Shown: piece by piece, positions 1 to 7,902 of the stretch | How positions within the stretch are numbered: the first letter of the stretch is position 1 | How the letters are laid out: each line of letters opens with the position of its first letter | NCBI RefSeq assembly: GCF_018904615.1 | Contig: NZ_JADCNH010000046.1 | Coordinates: 1 to 32,544, forward strand | Source: Verticiella alkaliphila | Lineage (GTDB): Bacteria > Pseudomonadota > Gammaproteobacteria > Burkholderiales > Burkholderiaceae_B | Length of the DNA stretch: 32,544 bases | Reading direction: 5' to 3' | Made by a program: the position numbers and the translations under genes | The notes under the pieces: model-generated | Databases searched by the model: none | What the model saw: the letters and a program-made list of their open reading frames with translations, nothing else | Told to the model about the DNA's origin: nothing

Positions 1-345
1 CTGGGCCAGCGCGGCACGCCGCTCACCGCGAGCGACCTGGCCGGCGCCGCGCGCCCGGGCGGGTGGACCGTCGTCATCAACGCCACCGCCTCCGGCCTTC
101 AGGACACCGCGCCCGACCTGCCCGAGGGCATCTATGCGCCGGGCGCGTGGGCCTACGACATGGTGTACGGCAGCCGGCCCACGCCCTTCATGCAGGCCGC
201 CCAGGCGGCAGGCGCGGCCACCGCGGATGGCCTGGGCATGCTCGTGGAGCAGGCCGCCGAGAGCTTCTTCCTGTGGCACGGCGTGCGGCCGGACACAGCC
301 CCGGTGATCGCGCATCTGCGCGCGCAGCTGGCCGCAGGGGGCTGA
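1..345 (+). CDS. aroE: Shikimate dehydrogenase, C-terminal part (cut by window start)
   Basis: The frame is open from the first base and encodes about 114 residues, the C-terminal part of AroE, which reduces 3-dehydroshikimate to shikimate with NADPH in the cytoplasm (aromatic amino acid pathway). Visible signatures are the INATASGL stretch of the NADP-binding domain, the AYDMVYGSRPTPF segment, and the DGLGMLVEQAAESF helix with its conserved Gly-x-x-Met-Leu-x-x-Gln pattern. Family members are about 270-285 aa, so roughly 60% of the protein lies upstream. The stop is 4 bp before the mtgA start codon, and the mtgA ribosome binding site lies inside the last aroE codons, so the two genes are probably co-transcribed. 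No internal defect is seen in the visible part. Confidence 0.93.
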   Translation: MGQRGTPLTASDLAGAARPGGWTVVINATASGLQDTAPDLPEGIYAPGAWAYDMVYGSRPTPFMQAAQAAGAATADGLGMLVEQAAESFFLWHGVRPDTAPVIAHLRAQLAAGG

Positions 346-349
346 GCCC

Positions 350-1144
350 ATGGCCAGCCGGCGTCCTGCCCGCAAATCGACGCCGCTCCAGGCGCGCCTT
401 GCGGCCACCTCCTGGCCGCGACTCATCCTCGGCGCAATGATGGCCGTGGCGGCGTTCGTGCTGCTCACGCAGTTCTATTTCTTCTGCAAGGTGGTCTGGT
501 ACAACTACAACCCGCCGCGCTCCACGCCGGTCATGCGCGCCGCCATGGCGGATCTGCAGCGCGAGAATCCCCAGGCCGAGCTGCGCTACGACTGGGTCGA
601 TTACGCCAGCATCAACACGTCGCTCAAGCGCGCCGTCGTGGCGGCCGAGGACGCCAACTTCATGAACCACACCGGGGTGGAGTGGGACGCCGTGCGCGCG
701 GCCTGGGAACACAACCAGGATTTGCGCGAGCGGCGCGCTGCGGCGGCCGAAGCCGGCGAGCGTGCCCCGCGCGGGGTCATGCGCGGCGGCTCGACGATCA
801 GCCAGCAGCTCGCGAAGAACCTTTTCCTGTCGAACTCGCGCTCTTACCTGCGCAAGGGCCAGGAGCTCGTCATCACCTGGATGATCGAGCACGTCATGAG
901 CAAGCAGCGCATCCTCGAGCTGTATCTGAACGTCGCCGAGTGGGGCAATGGCGTCTTCGGCGCCCAGGCGGCGGCACGACACCACTTCCGCACCGATGCT
1001 GCCTCGCTCGGCCCGCGCCAGGCCGCCCAGCTCGCGGCGATGCTGCCCAACCCGCGCTTCTATGATGACCGAGGCGCCACCCGGTATCTGAATGCCCGCA
1101 CCACCACCCTCACGAGCCGCATGCGCCAAGTCAACATTCCGTAA
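350..1144 (+). CDS. mtgA: Monofunctional biosynthetic peptidoglycan transglycosylase
   Basis: This 264-aa protein is a GT51 glycosyltransferase that polymerises lipid II into glycan strands at the inner membrane. A cytoplasmic basic N-terminus (about residues 1-24) is followed by one membrane anchor (about 25-45, ILGAMMAVAAFVLLTQFYFF) and the catalytic domain. GT51 motifs appear in order: AAEDANFMNHTGVEWDA (first catalytic Glu), RGGSTISQQLAKNLFL, the RKGQE segment with the second catalytic Glu, and ILELYLNVAEWG. The length is normal for MtgA and there is no transpeptidase domain. The ATG start has a good ribosome binding site, AGGGGG at 336-341, placed inside the end of aroE. The aroE-mtgA pairing is common in betaproteobacteria. 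Confidence 0.96.
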   Translation: MASRRPARKSTPLQARLAATSWPRLILGAMMAVAAFVLLTQFYFFCKVVWYNYNPPRSTPVMRAAMADLQRENPQAELRYDWVDYASINTSLKRAVVAAEDANFMNHTGVEWDAVRAAWEHNQDLRERRAAAAEAGERAPRGVMRGGSTISQQLAKNLFLSNSRSYLRKGQELVITWMIEHVMSKQRILELYLNVAEWGNGVFGAQAAARHHFRTDAASLGPRQAAQLAAMLPNPRFYDDRGATRYLNARTTTLTSRMRQVNIP

Positions 1145-1262
1145 TACAGGTATGTGCCTTGCTAAGGCGCGTTCTGCGACAATGCACGTCGCGTAGCATC
1201 GACGGGGTCTTCCCGTGCGCCGTGACATTCACGAACGATCACCCAACTATTCCAGACACGCC

Positions 1263-2099
1263 ATGAAACCCGTACGCAAAGCTGTATTCCCCGTCGCCGG
1301 TCTGGGGACGCGTTTCCTTCCTGCGACCAAGGCCAGCCCGAAGGAAATGCTGCCGGTGGTCGACAAGCCGCTGATCCAGTATGCCGTCGAAGAGGCAGTG
1401 GCCGCCGGTGTGACCGACCTCATCTTCATCACGGGGCGCAACAAGCGCGCGATCGAAGATCACTTCGACGCCGCCCCGGAACTCGAGAACGAGCTGCTCG
1501 CCAAGAACAAGCACGAACTGCTCAATGCCGTGCGCAACATCATTCCGGCGCACGTGAACTGCATCTTCGTTCGCCAGCCGGCCGCGCTCGGCCTGGGCCA
1601 CGCGGTGCTGTGCGCCGCGCCGGTGGTGGGTGACGAGCCCTTCGCCGTGCTGCTGGCCGATGACCTGATCGACGCCGACGTCGCCGTCACGCGCCAGCTG
1701 ATCCAGGCCGCGCATGCCCAGGGCGGCAGCGTGGTGGGCGTGCAGGAAGTGCCGCGCAACGAGACCGACAAGTACGGCATCGTGGCGAGCGAGCCCGTGG
1801 GTGAGCGTACGGAGCAGGTCTCGAGCATCGTCGAGAAGCCCAAGCCCGAGAACGCGCCGTCCAACCTCGCCGTGGTGGGCCGCTACGTGCTCGAACCGCA
1901 GATCTTCGATTGCCTGCGTCGCACGCAACAAGGCGTGGGCGGCGAGATCCAGCTCACCGACGGCATCGCTGCGCTGCTCAGCGAGCGCAAGGTGTTCGCC
2001 CACCGCTACGAAGGCACCCGCTACGATTGCGGCAACAAGACGGGTCTGTTCGCTGCCACCGTCGCCATCGGCCGCAAGTACCACGGGCTCACAGTGTGA
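1263..2099 (+). CDS. galU: UTP--glucose-1-phosphate uridylyltransferase
   Basis: GalU makes UDP-glucose from UTP and glucose-1-phosphate for LPS, capsule and osmoprotectant synthesis. The 278-aa protein starts with the nucleotidyltransferase signature, [20 protein letters not shown], followed by [17 protein letters not shown], and later shows LLADDLID (metal-binding Asp), [19 protein letters not shown], and EIQLTDGI with YDCGNKTG. I chose the ATG at 1263 because the family begins with a short basic segment directly before this motif; an in-frame upstream start at 1215 would add an atypical N-terminus. The preceding 118 bp hold no gene and probably the promoter (a GACAAT hexamer sits at 1178-1183, but no well-spaced -35 was found). 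The stop overlaps the GTG start of lptG by 4 bp, which suggests translational coupling. Confidence 0.96.
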   Translation: MKPVRKAVFPVAGLGTRFLPATKASPKEMLPVVDKPLIQYAVEEAVAAGVTDLIFITGRNKRAIEDHFDAAPELENELLAKNKHELLNAVRNIIPAHVNCIFVRQPAALGLGHAVLCAAPVVGDEPFAVLLADDLIDADVAVTRQLIQAAHAQGGSVVGVQEVPRNETDKYGIVASEPVGERTEQVSSIVEKPKPENAPSNLAVVGRYVLEPQIFDCLRRTQQGVGGEIQLTDGIAALLSERKVFAHRYEGTRYDCGNKTGLFAATVAIGRKYHGLTV

Positions 2100-3370
2100 A
2101 AACCGCGCGTCGCTACATCGCGCGGGAGATCTATCGCTCCTGCGTGGTGGTGGTGCTCGCGCTGGTCGGGCTGTTCACCTTCTTCTCCCTGGTGGACAAG
2201 CTCGACCGCGTGGGTGGCGACTTTCGCCTGATCCACCTGCTTTGGCTCGAACTGCTGGACATGCCGACGCGGCTGTATGACCTGCTGCCCATCGGCCTTC
2301 TGATCGGTTCCATTCTCGCGCTCGCGGGCCTCGCCCAGCGGCACGAGCTCGTCATCCTGCGCGTCTCCGGGGTGAGCGCTGCGGGACTGCTGCGCATGCT
2401 CTGGCGCATCGCGCTACCGCTGGTGCTGGGCGCCGTGCTCCTGGCCGAATTCGTCGTGCCGGCCACCGAGATCCGCCTGAGCGAGGCCAATCTGAGCCTG
2501 CTCGGACGCACCGGCAGCGGCGGGCGCCTCGAAAGCGGGTACTGGTTCAAGGAGCGCACCGAGGGCGGCGAGCGTGTCATCAACGTCGCCACCCTGCTGC
2601 CCAGCGGCAACGTGCGCGGCGTGACCGTCTACGAATTCACGGATCGGCAGCACATGCGGGCGCTCATTCGCGCCGAGCAAGGCCGCTTCGAGGAAGGTCA
2701 GTTCGTGCTGAGCCAGACAGCGTCCACCGAGATCGTGGCGGGAGCGACCCAGGCGCTTGCCGATGGCAAGCCCACGAGCGACAGCCCGATCCAGGTGTCC
2801 GAGGCGCCCAGCATCACACTCAGCACTGGCCTCACGCAGGAACTGCTGCTGGCGCGCGTGCTCACGCCCGAGCGCATGTCGATGGTGAATCTCTGGCGCT
2901 ACATCGATTATCTGGATGAGAACCAGCTCGTCACGGACCGCCAGGTCGTGGCCATGTGGCGCAAGGCGATCTATCCCTTCACGCTCTTCATCATGATCGC
3001 CATCGCGGCGCCCATCAGCGTCATGCACACGCGGCGCGGCGGCGTGGGCGGCAAGGTGTTCCTCGGCATCCTCGCCGGCGTCACCTTCTTCATGATGAAC
3101 CAGCTCGCCTTGAACGCCGGCATGCTCTATGGCTGGGCGCCCTGGGTCACGGCCCTCGTGCCCAATCTGCTCGTGCTGGGCGCCGCGCTCTCGGCATTGC
3201 TGCTGCTCGACAACCGCAATCGCCTCGCGCTGCTGTGGCGCCGCTGGTGGCCCTGGGCGGCGCGCCCGAACCGGTCAACGGCTAGGCGCACCACGGCAAT
3301 CAACGAGCCCCTCATTGAGGGGCTCGTTTCACGTCAGCGTGTCTGGACTGCCCCTCACCACCACCGATAG
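2096..3370 (+). CDS. lptG: LPS export ABC transporter permease LptG (3' end probably frameshifted)
   Basis: LptG is one of the two permeases of the LptB2FG machine that extracts LPS from the inner membrane. The N-terminus shows the basic start [12 protein letters not shown], then membrane segments near residues 16-34, 57-80 and 95-120, a periplasmic jellyroll-like domain (about 125-285, containing [10 protein letters not shown] and [12 protein letters not shown]), and three C-terminal membrane helices. The GTG start overlaps the galU stop (GTGA). The frame remains open to 3370, giving 424 aa, through a strong terminator hairpin at 3303-3329 and into the thiD 3' end. Shifting frame by one missing base near 3268-3273 would instead end the protein at 3285 with a tail reading RPEPVNG, just before the hairpin (395 aa). 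No lptF lies next to it, which is unusual because lptF and lptG are normally adjacent. Confidence 0.9.
   Translation: MKTARRYIAREIYRSCVVVVLALVGLFTFFSLVDKLDRVGGDFRLIHLLWLELLDMPTRLYDLLPIGLLIGSILALAGLAQRHELVILRVSGVSAAGLLRMLWRIALPLVLGAVLLAEFVVPATEIRLSEANLSLLGRTGSGGRLESGYWFKERTEGGERVINVATLLPSGNVRGVTVYEFTDRQHMRALIRAEQGRFEEGQFVLSQTASTEIVAGATQALADGKPTSDSPIQVSEAPSITLSTGLTQELLLARVLTPERMSMVNLWRYIDYLDENQLVTDRQVVAMWRKAIYPFTLFIMIAIAAPISVMHTRRGGVGGKVFLGILAGVTFFMMNQLALNAGMLYGWAPWVTALVPNLLVLGAALSALLLLDNRNRLALLWRRWWPWAARPNRSTARRTTAINEPLIEGLVSRQRVWTAPHHHR
3303..3329 (+). terminator. Rho-independent terminator after galU-lptG
   Basis: A perfect inverted repeat has 12-base arms (ACGAGCCCCTCA and TGAGGGGCTCGT) around one central base; in practice it folds as a stem of about ten pairs with a small loop. 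A short T run, TTT, follows. It lies between the lptG coding core and the convergent thiD gene, so it may serve both strands. The apparent lptG frame reads through it, which argues that the true lptG stop is upstream. Confidence 0.85.
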
Positions 3371-4197
3371 AAGTGATGCAGCGGGCCCTGGCCCTTGCCG
3401 ATGGCCAGGCGGTCGGCCTGGGCGAGCGCTTCGGTCAGATAGCGTTTGGCGTCGCGCGCCGCCTCCGGCACGCTGCCGCGTTGCGGCAGGAGCGCGGCCA
3501 GGGCGGATGACAGGGTGCAGCCCGTGCCGTGCGTGTTGCGCGTATTGAGCTTGGGCACGGCGAGCTCGATCATGCGGTCGCCGTCGTGCAGCAAGTCGAG
3601 CGCCACGTCGCCCGGCAGATGCCCCCCCTTGAGCAGCACCCAGCGGTGGCCATGCGTGCCCATCGCCTCGCGCAGGCGCTCGGCCACGCGACGCATCTCC
3701 GACACCGTCTCCACCCCACGCTGGCCCAGCAGCACACCGGCCTCGGGCAGATTGGGCGTGATCATCGACGCCATCGGCAGGATGGCCTCGCGCATCGCCC
3801 CCACGGCGGAATCCTCGAGCAGCGCGTGCCCGCTCTTGGCCACCATGACAGGGTCGAGCACCAGGTGCTCGGGCTTGTGCCGCGCCAGCGATTCCGCCAC
3901 GGCGCCGATCACTGGTGCCTGGCCCAGCATGCCGAGCTTGACGGCATCGATGCGCATGTCGGCAAAGAGCGTGTCGATCTGCAGCTTCACGAACTCGGGC
4001 GGCACGGGATGGATGCCCGTCACGCCCTGCGTGCTCTGCGCCGTCAGCGCGGCAATGACCCCGCAGGCGTAGGCACCGAGGGCGCTCATGGTCTTGACGT
4101 CGGCAAGGACACCGGCACCGCCAGAGGGGTCCACGCCGGCGATGCTGAGCGTGTGGCAGGCGGCACGCCCGGCGGGCGCGGAAGGCTCGATTTTCAT
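3355..4197 (-). CDS. thiD: Hydroxymethylpyrimidine/phosphomethylpyrimidine kinase
   Basis: ThiD phosphorylates HMP and then HMP-phosphate to give HMP-diphosphate, the pyrimidine precursor of thiamine. The 280-aa ribokinase-family protein shows SIAGVDPSGGAGVLADVKT near the N-terminus, MSALGAYACGVIAALTAQST, the LDPVMVAKSG strand, TPNLPEAGVLLG, LLKGGH, and the catalytic anion hole NTHGTGCTLSSALAALL. I chose the ATG at 4197 (MKIEPS); a GTG five codons upstream is also in frame but gives no better ribosome binding site. It is convergent with lptG and divergent from the methyltransferase gene, with 138 bp between the two starts. No other thiamine genes are in the window. Confidence 0.94.
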   Translation of the reverse strand: MKIEPSAPAGRAACHTLSIAGVDPSGGAGVLADVKTMSALGAYACGVIAALTAQSTQGVTGIHPVPPEFVKLQIDTLFADMRIDAVKLGMLGQAPVIGAVAESLARHKPEHLVLDPVMVAKSGHALLEDSAVGAMREAILPMASMITPNLPEAGVLLGQRGVETVSEMRRVAERLREAMGTHGHRWVLLKGGHLPGDVALDLLHDGDRMIELAVPKLNTRNTHGTGCTLSSALAALLPQRGSVPEAARDAKRYLTEALAQADRLAIGKGQGPLHHFYRWW

Positions 4198-4242
4198 GCG
4201 GCTGCGATGCACTGGGGAACAAACCTCACACTATACGATGCC

Positions 4243-4265
4243 CAACCCGGTAAAATGCCGGGTTG
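4243..4265. promoter_or_regulatory. Perfect palindrome over a TAAAAT hexamer between thiD and the methyltransferase gene
   Basis: Arms CAACCCGG (4243-4250) and CCGGGTTG (4258-4265) are exact reverse complements separated by TAAAATG. The loop contains TAAAAT, which resembles a -10 element for the rightward gene, so the palindrome could be an operator or a transcript hairpin near the start of that mRNA. The site is 46 bp from the thiD ATG and 71 bp from the methyltransferase ATG. The symmetry is seen directly; the regulatory role is inferred. Confidence 0.45.
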
Positions 4266-4335
4266 TCTGAGGGTCCGCTCGATGTGCGCGCCTTTGCGCT
4301 CGGGCCCTGCCCTGCCGTTTTTTGCCGGAATGCCG

Positions 4336-5019
4336 ATGAACGCCGCTACCCTCCCCGATATCGAAACCGCCCGCTTTAACATGGTCGAACAGCAGATCCG
4401 GCCTGCCGGCGTGCTCGATCTGGCCGTGCTCGAATCCCTCTTCGCGGTGCGGCGCGAGCAGTTCGTGACCCCTGCCATGCGCGCGCTCGCGTTCTCGGAC
4501 GTCGAAATCCCGCTGCGCCTCGATGGCACGGACACGGGCGAAACCATGCTCACGCCCAAGCTCGAGGCTCGCCTGGTCGAAGCCCTGTCGCTCGCCCATA
4601 CCGAAAGCGTGCTCGAGATCGGCACCGGTTCTGGCTATCAGGCTGCCCTGCTGGCCTACCATGCCTATCAGGTCACCTCGGTGGAGATCAATCCCCGCCT
4701 GGCCGCTTTTGCCGCCCAGAATCTGCAGCGCAACGGCGTGACCAACGTCCACGTCGAAACGGGTGATGGCCACAATGGCTGGGGCTCCAATGAATACGAC
4801 GCCATCCTCGTCACGGGCTCCGTGCCGGAAAGCGTGCCGGACGGCTTGAAGTACCAGTTGCGCGTCAATGGCCGCCTGGTCATCGTCGTGGGCACGGAGC
4901 CCGTCATGACCGTCAAGCGCATCACGCGCACCAGCGCCGCCACCTTCGAAACCACCGATCTCTTCGAGACCGTGATCCGCCCGCTGCATGGCGTGACCGC
5001 CTCGAAGTTCCGCTTCTAG
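4336..5019 (+). CDS. pcm: Protein-L-isoaspartate O-methyltransferase family protein
   Basis: This 227-aa SAM-dependent methyltransferase belongs to the family that repairs isoaspartyl residues in aged proteins. The N-terminal segment FNMVEQQIRPAGV and ETMLTPKLEARLVEAL are typical of the family, as is motif I, VLEIGTGSGYQAALLA, then EINPRLA, GDGHNGW and DAILVTGSVPE. The start was placed at ATG 4336 because GGAA lies six bases upstream; the ATG two codons earlier (4330) is an alternative. Members next to tolC in related bacteria often diverge from E. coli Pcm (for example FNMVEQQIRP instead of the usual N-terminus), so strict isoaspartyl specificity is uncertain. The stop is 7 bp before the tolC start, suggesting one transcript. 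Confidence 0.88.
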   Translation: MNAATLPDIETARFNMVEQQIRPAGVLDLAVLESLFAVRREQFVTPAMRALAFSDVEIPLRLDGTDTGETMLTPKLEARLVEALSLAHTESVLEIGTGSGYQAALLAYHAYQVTSVEINPRLAAFAAQNLQRNGVTNVHVETGDGHNGWGSNEYDAILVTGSVPESVPDGLKYQLRVNGRLVIVVGTEPVMTVKRITRTSAATFETTDLFETVIRPLHGVTASKFRF

Positions 5020-5026
5020 GCCGCCC

Positions 5027-6444
5027 ATGCGCGCTCGCCCGGCAGGATCCTCCCCGATACGGCCGCGCGGCCGCTGGCTGTCTGCGGCCCTCGTGGGCGC
5101 AGCGCTGATCCTGCGGCCGGGGCCCATGCCCTGACACTCTGGCAGGCCTATCAGGCCGCCCTCGGTTCCGATCCGGTCTTCGCGAGCGCTCGCGCCGGCT
5201 ACACCGCGGGGCTGGAGCGCCTGCCCCAGGCCCGCGCCAATCTGCTGCCCTGGGTCACGGCCGGTGGCAGCGCCACCTATACCGATACGCGCACGCGGTT
5301 CACCAACGAACTGCCGCGACGCAACACCCACAACGACGCCTACAACTACCAGCTCTCGCTGTCGCAGCCGCTGTTCGACTGGACGAGCTGGCAGACGTAC
5401 GAGGCGGCCAAGCTCGGCGTCACGCTCACCGAGCTCCAGCTGCAGGTGGCCTACCAGGACCTGCTGCTGCGCCTGTCGCAGGCCTACTTCGACATCCTCG
5501 CCGCGCAGGATGCGCTCACCGCGCTGGAAGCCGAGCAGAGCGCCATCGCCGAGCAGCTCGAAGCCGCCAAGCGCAATTTCGAGATCGGCACGGCCACCAT
5601 CACGGACACCTACGAAGCCCAGGCGCGCTACGACCTCATCCAGGCGCAGCTGCTGCAGGCCGAGAACACGCTGCGCGTGCGCCGCGACAGCCTGGAGAAG
5701 ATCATCGGCCAGCCGGCCGGCACCCTGGCCGAACTGCCCCCCGGGACCCCGGCCCCCCCGCCGCAGCCGGCGCGGGTCGAAGCCTGGATCGAGCAGGCCG
5801 AAGCCCAGAATCTCGGCGTCGTCCAGGCGCAGGTGGCCACGGCAGTGGCGGGCAAGCAGATCGAGATCGCCCGTGCCGGCCACCTGCCGGAAGTCTCCCT
5901 CGTCGGCAGCTATGGCTATGCGGATGGCCGCTACCTCCCGCAAGGCACGGTCGCGGCAGGTGGCGTGAGCGACGGACGCCAGCGCAGCCGCAGCGGCAGC
6001 ATCGGCGTGCAGGTGGCCATCCCGATCTACACCGGCGGGCTCGTCTCCTCCCGCGTGAACGAGACCGTCGCCCGCGAGCAGCAGGCCCGCTACGATTACG
6101 AGAACGCCCGCCGCGAAGCCGTGCGCGGCACCCGCGAGGCCTTCCTCGGCGTGAACACGGGCCTCGCGCAGATCCGGGCGCTCGAAGCCGCGGAAGAGTC
6201 CAGCCGACGGGCCCTGCAGGCCAACCGCACGGGTTACGAAGTGGGCGTGCGCATCAATCTGGACGTGCTCAATGCCCAGCAGCAGCTCTTTGCCACGCAA
6301 CGCGATCTGGCCAGCGCCCGCTACAACACGCTGATGGCTGGCCTGCGCCTGAAGGCTGCAGCCGGCCAGCTCACCGAATCCGATCTCGACAGCCTGAATC
6401 GCCTGCTGCGTCCCGTGCCGCTCTCCGGGGCAGCCCGTCCATGA
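5027..6444 (+). pseudogene. tolC: TolC-family outer membrane efflux protein, frameshifted in the signal peptide
   Basis: TolC proteins form trimeric outer-membrane/periplasmic tunnels for efflux pumps and type I secretion. From about 5128 on, the frame encodes a complete mature TolC (ALTLWQAYQAAL, AYNYQLSLSQPLFD, LLLRLSQAYFDILAA, NFEIGTATITDTYEA, VAIPIYTGGLVSS, GYEVGVRINLDVLNAQQQL). The ATG at 5027 opens a different frame coding MRARPAGSS and a hydrophobic stretch, WLSAALVGAALIL, which hits a stop just past 5130. Adding one G to the GGGG run at 5119-5122 joins both parts into LRPGAHA-LTLWQ, a sensible signal-peptidase site, giving 472 aa. As sequenced, the protein could not be exported. The stop overlaps an ATG (ATGA) that begins a 14-codon mini-frame leading to kdkA. 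The role is well supported; whether the break is real is not. Confidence 0.88.
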
Positions 6445-6485
6445 GTCGCCACGCGTCTCCTTCCCCGCTCGGGCAGCCCCGCTGA
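6441..6485 (+). other. 14-codon mini-frame linking tolC and kdkA
   Basis: An ATG overlaps the tolC stop (ATGA at 6441-6444) and opens a frame of 14 codons (MSRHASPSPLGQPR) that ends in TGATG, whose last three bases are the kdkA start codon. The frame could keep ribosomes moving from tolC to kdkA across the 40-bp gap, since kdkA has no clear ribosome binding site of its own. The overlaps are seen directly; coupling is an inference, and chance is possible in DNA of this composition. Confidence 0.3.
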
Positions 6486-7237
6486 TGGCGTTCCAGGCAG
6501 ACGATCGCCTCACCCGGCTGCCCGCCTCGGCCGACAGCCCGCCCGCCGGCTTGCTCTGGGACGCCGGCCGCCTCGGTGCCCACGGCCGTCTGGACTGGCT
6601 GCGCCCCGAGGCCTACGGCGAACGCGCACATCCCGTGGGCGCCGAGGGCGGCCGCGGTTCGGCGTGGTTCGTGACGGGGGACGCCGGCGACGCCGTGCTG
6701 CGACGGTATCGCCGCGGCGGGCTCTTTGGCCGGCTCGTGCATGATCGCTACGTCTGGCAAGGCGTGGAAAGCACGCGCTGCGTGCGTGAGTACCGCCTGC
6801 TGCGCGCCCTGCATGCCCAGCAGTTGCCCGTGCCTGCACCGCTGGCCGCCGGCTGGTGGCGCCAAGGCGTCACTTACCGCCAGGCCCTGCTCACGGCGCG
6901 CATCCCGAATGCCGAATCGCTCGCCGGGCGGCTCGCCCGGAACATGCATGTGGCCCCCTGGGATGCCGCGGGGGCCATGATTGCGCGCTTTCACCTCGTC
7001 GGTGTCGATCATGCCGATCTGAATGCCCACAACATCCTCGTCGACGCCGACGAGCGACTCTGGCTCATCGATTTCGATCGCGGCTCGCAGGGCGCGCACA
7101 ATGCCAAGGTCGGCGAAAGCAACCTGCAGCGGCTGCGCCGTTCACTGAACAAGATCGGCGGCCCCGCGGGCGAGGCCGGCTGGCAGCGCCTCTATGCCGC
7201 CTGGCAGCAGGCGTTGGCGCGCGGCACGGCGGCCTGA
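6485..7237 (+). CDS. kdkA: 3-deoxy-D-manno-octulosonic acid kinase
   Basis: KdkA phosphorylates the Kdo residue of Kdo-lipid A at O-4. The 250-aa protein has a kinase-like fold: AVLRRYRRGGLFGRLVHDRYVW (phosphate-binding region with conserved basic residues), REYRLLRALHAQQLPVPAP, the catalytic loop VDHADLNAHNILVD (catalytic Asp, Asn) and WLIDFDRG (metal-binding Asp in place of DFG). Both match the Haemophilus/Bordetella family, with a length slightly above the usual 235-240 aa. In those organisms WaaA adds a single Kdo that KdkA then phosphorylates, so kdkA and the nearby waaA probably act in sequence. It follows tolC closely. The 82 bp after its stop contain no recognisable terminator. Confidence 0.92.
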   Translation: MAFQADDRLTRLPASADSPPAGLLWDAGRLGAHGRLDWLRPEAYGERAHPVGAEGGRGSAWFVTGDAGDAVLRRYRRGGLFGRLVHDRYVWQGVESTRCVREYRLLRALHAQQLPVPAPLAAGWWRQGVTYRQALLTARIPNAESLAGRLARNMHVAPWDAAGAMIARFHLVGVDHADLNAHNILVDADERLWLIDFDRGSQGAHNAKVGESNLQRLRRSLNKIGGPAGEAGWQRLYAAWQQALARGTAA

Positions 7238-7319
7238 TCACCCCAGACGCGGCCGCTCGTTCGCGTCGCTGTCGAGCTTTGACGGACCGCGTGTCGCAGT
7301 CTTCGCATCACCTTGCGTG

Positions 7320-7892
7320 TTACGCCACGACCCGAAACATCGTGCGCCGGGTGTGACGAAAGTGCGGTCGTACCTGATCGCTCCAGGCGGTCGCGCGCAC
7401 GGCGAGCCACGGCGGGCTCCCGAACGTCTCGCGTGTGTGAAGGTCGTAGCATGCGTGATGGCGCGGCGAGCCTGTCTCATCGATGAACCGCTGGGCGCGC
7501 ACCGTACCGGGCACCGCGGCGAGCCCCGGCAGGTGTTCGGTCTCGTACCAGGCATCGAGCTCGGACTCCACCGCTTGTGCGACATCGGTCTCCACGATGT
7601 AGTGCCAGGCGGCCGGCTGCCCGGCGCTCGCTCCCGGCAGATCCGTCGTGCCACGCAGAAGCGCCACCTCGGCGTCACGGCGCATGGTGCGCGCCGCGTC
7701 CGTCCAGTCCGCGAGCGTGGCCGCCGGCATCGATCCCTGCAGCGATATGCGCAGGTACGTGATCGGCGCATCTGCCCCGTGCAGCACGCGTGCCGGGCCA
7801 GCGCTACCTGCGAGCGTCGCAGCCCAGTCGCGCGCGAGCACGGGATCCAGCAGTACCCCAGGAAAGCGAATCAACCCTTGCCATGCGATCAT
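7320..7892 (-). CDS. Hypothetical protein, possible dimeric alpha/beta-barrel (EthD/DUF4286-like)
   Basis: The 190-aa protein has no signal peptide or membrane segment. Its second half, with WHYIVETDV, LDAWYETEHLPGLAAVPGTVRAQRF and HHACYDLHT, resembles small ferredoxin-like dimeric barrel proteins, in which a WYxxEHLPxL segment and a following RARRF-like strand are characteristic; the first half may be a diverged second copy. This assignment comes from motif impression only. The ATG at 7892 is supported by GAGGA eight bases upstream, which overlaps the stop of the preceding gene 10 bp away. It is the last gene of the catabolic island, so a role in handling or isomerising a pathway intermediate is possible but not shown. 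Confidence 0.75.
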   Translation of the reverse strand: MIAWQGLIRFPGVLLDPVLARDWAATLAGSAGPARVLHGADAPITYLRISLQGSMPAATLADWTDAARTMRRDAEVALLRGTTDLPGASAGQPAAWHYIVETDVAQAVESELDAWYETEHLPGLAAVPGTVRAQRFIDETGSPRHHACYDLHTRETFGSPPWLAVRATAWSDQVRPHFRHTRRTMFRVVA

Positions 7893-7902
7893 GCCGACGT
7901 CC

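Noticed and set aside
1215-1262. Upstream in-frame start for galU
   Set aside because: The added 16 residues ([15 protein letters not shown]) do not match the family, which begins just before the VAGLGTR motif.
3529-4335. Long upstream extension of the methyltransferase frame
   Set aside because: It lies antisense to thiD; the family starts at the ATG near 4336, which has a ribosome binding site.
4231-6513. 760-codon open frame on the - strand across the methyltransferase and tolC genes
   Set aside because: It is antisense to two genes with clear family motifs, and its translation is His/Arg/Gly-rich without any recognisable domain; long antisense frames are common in DNA with this codon bias.
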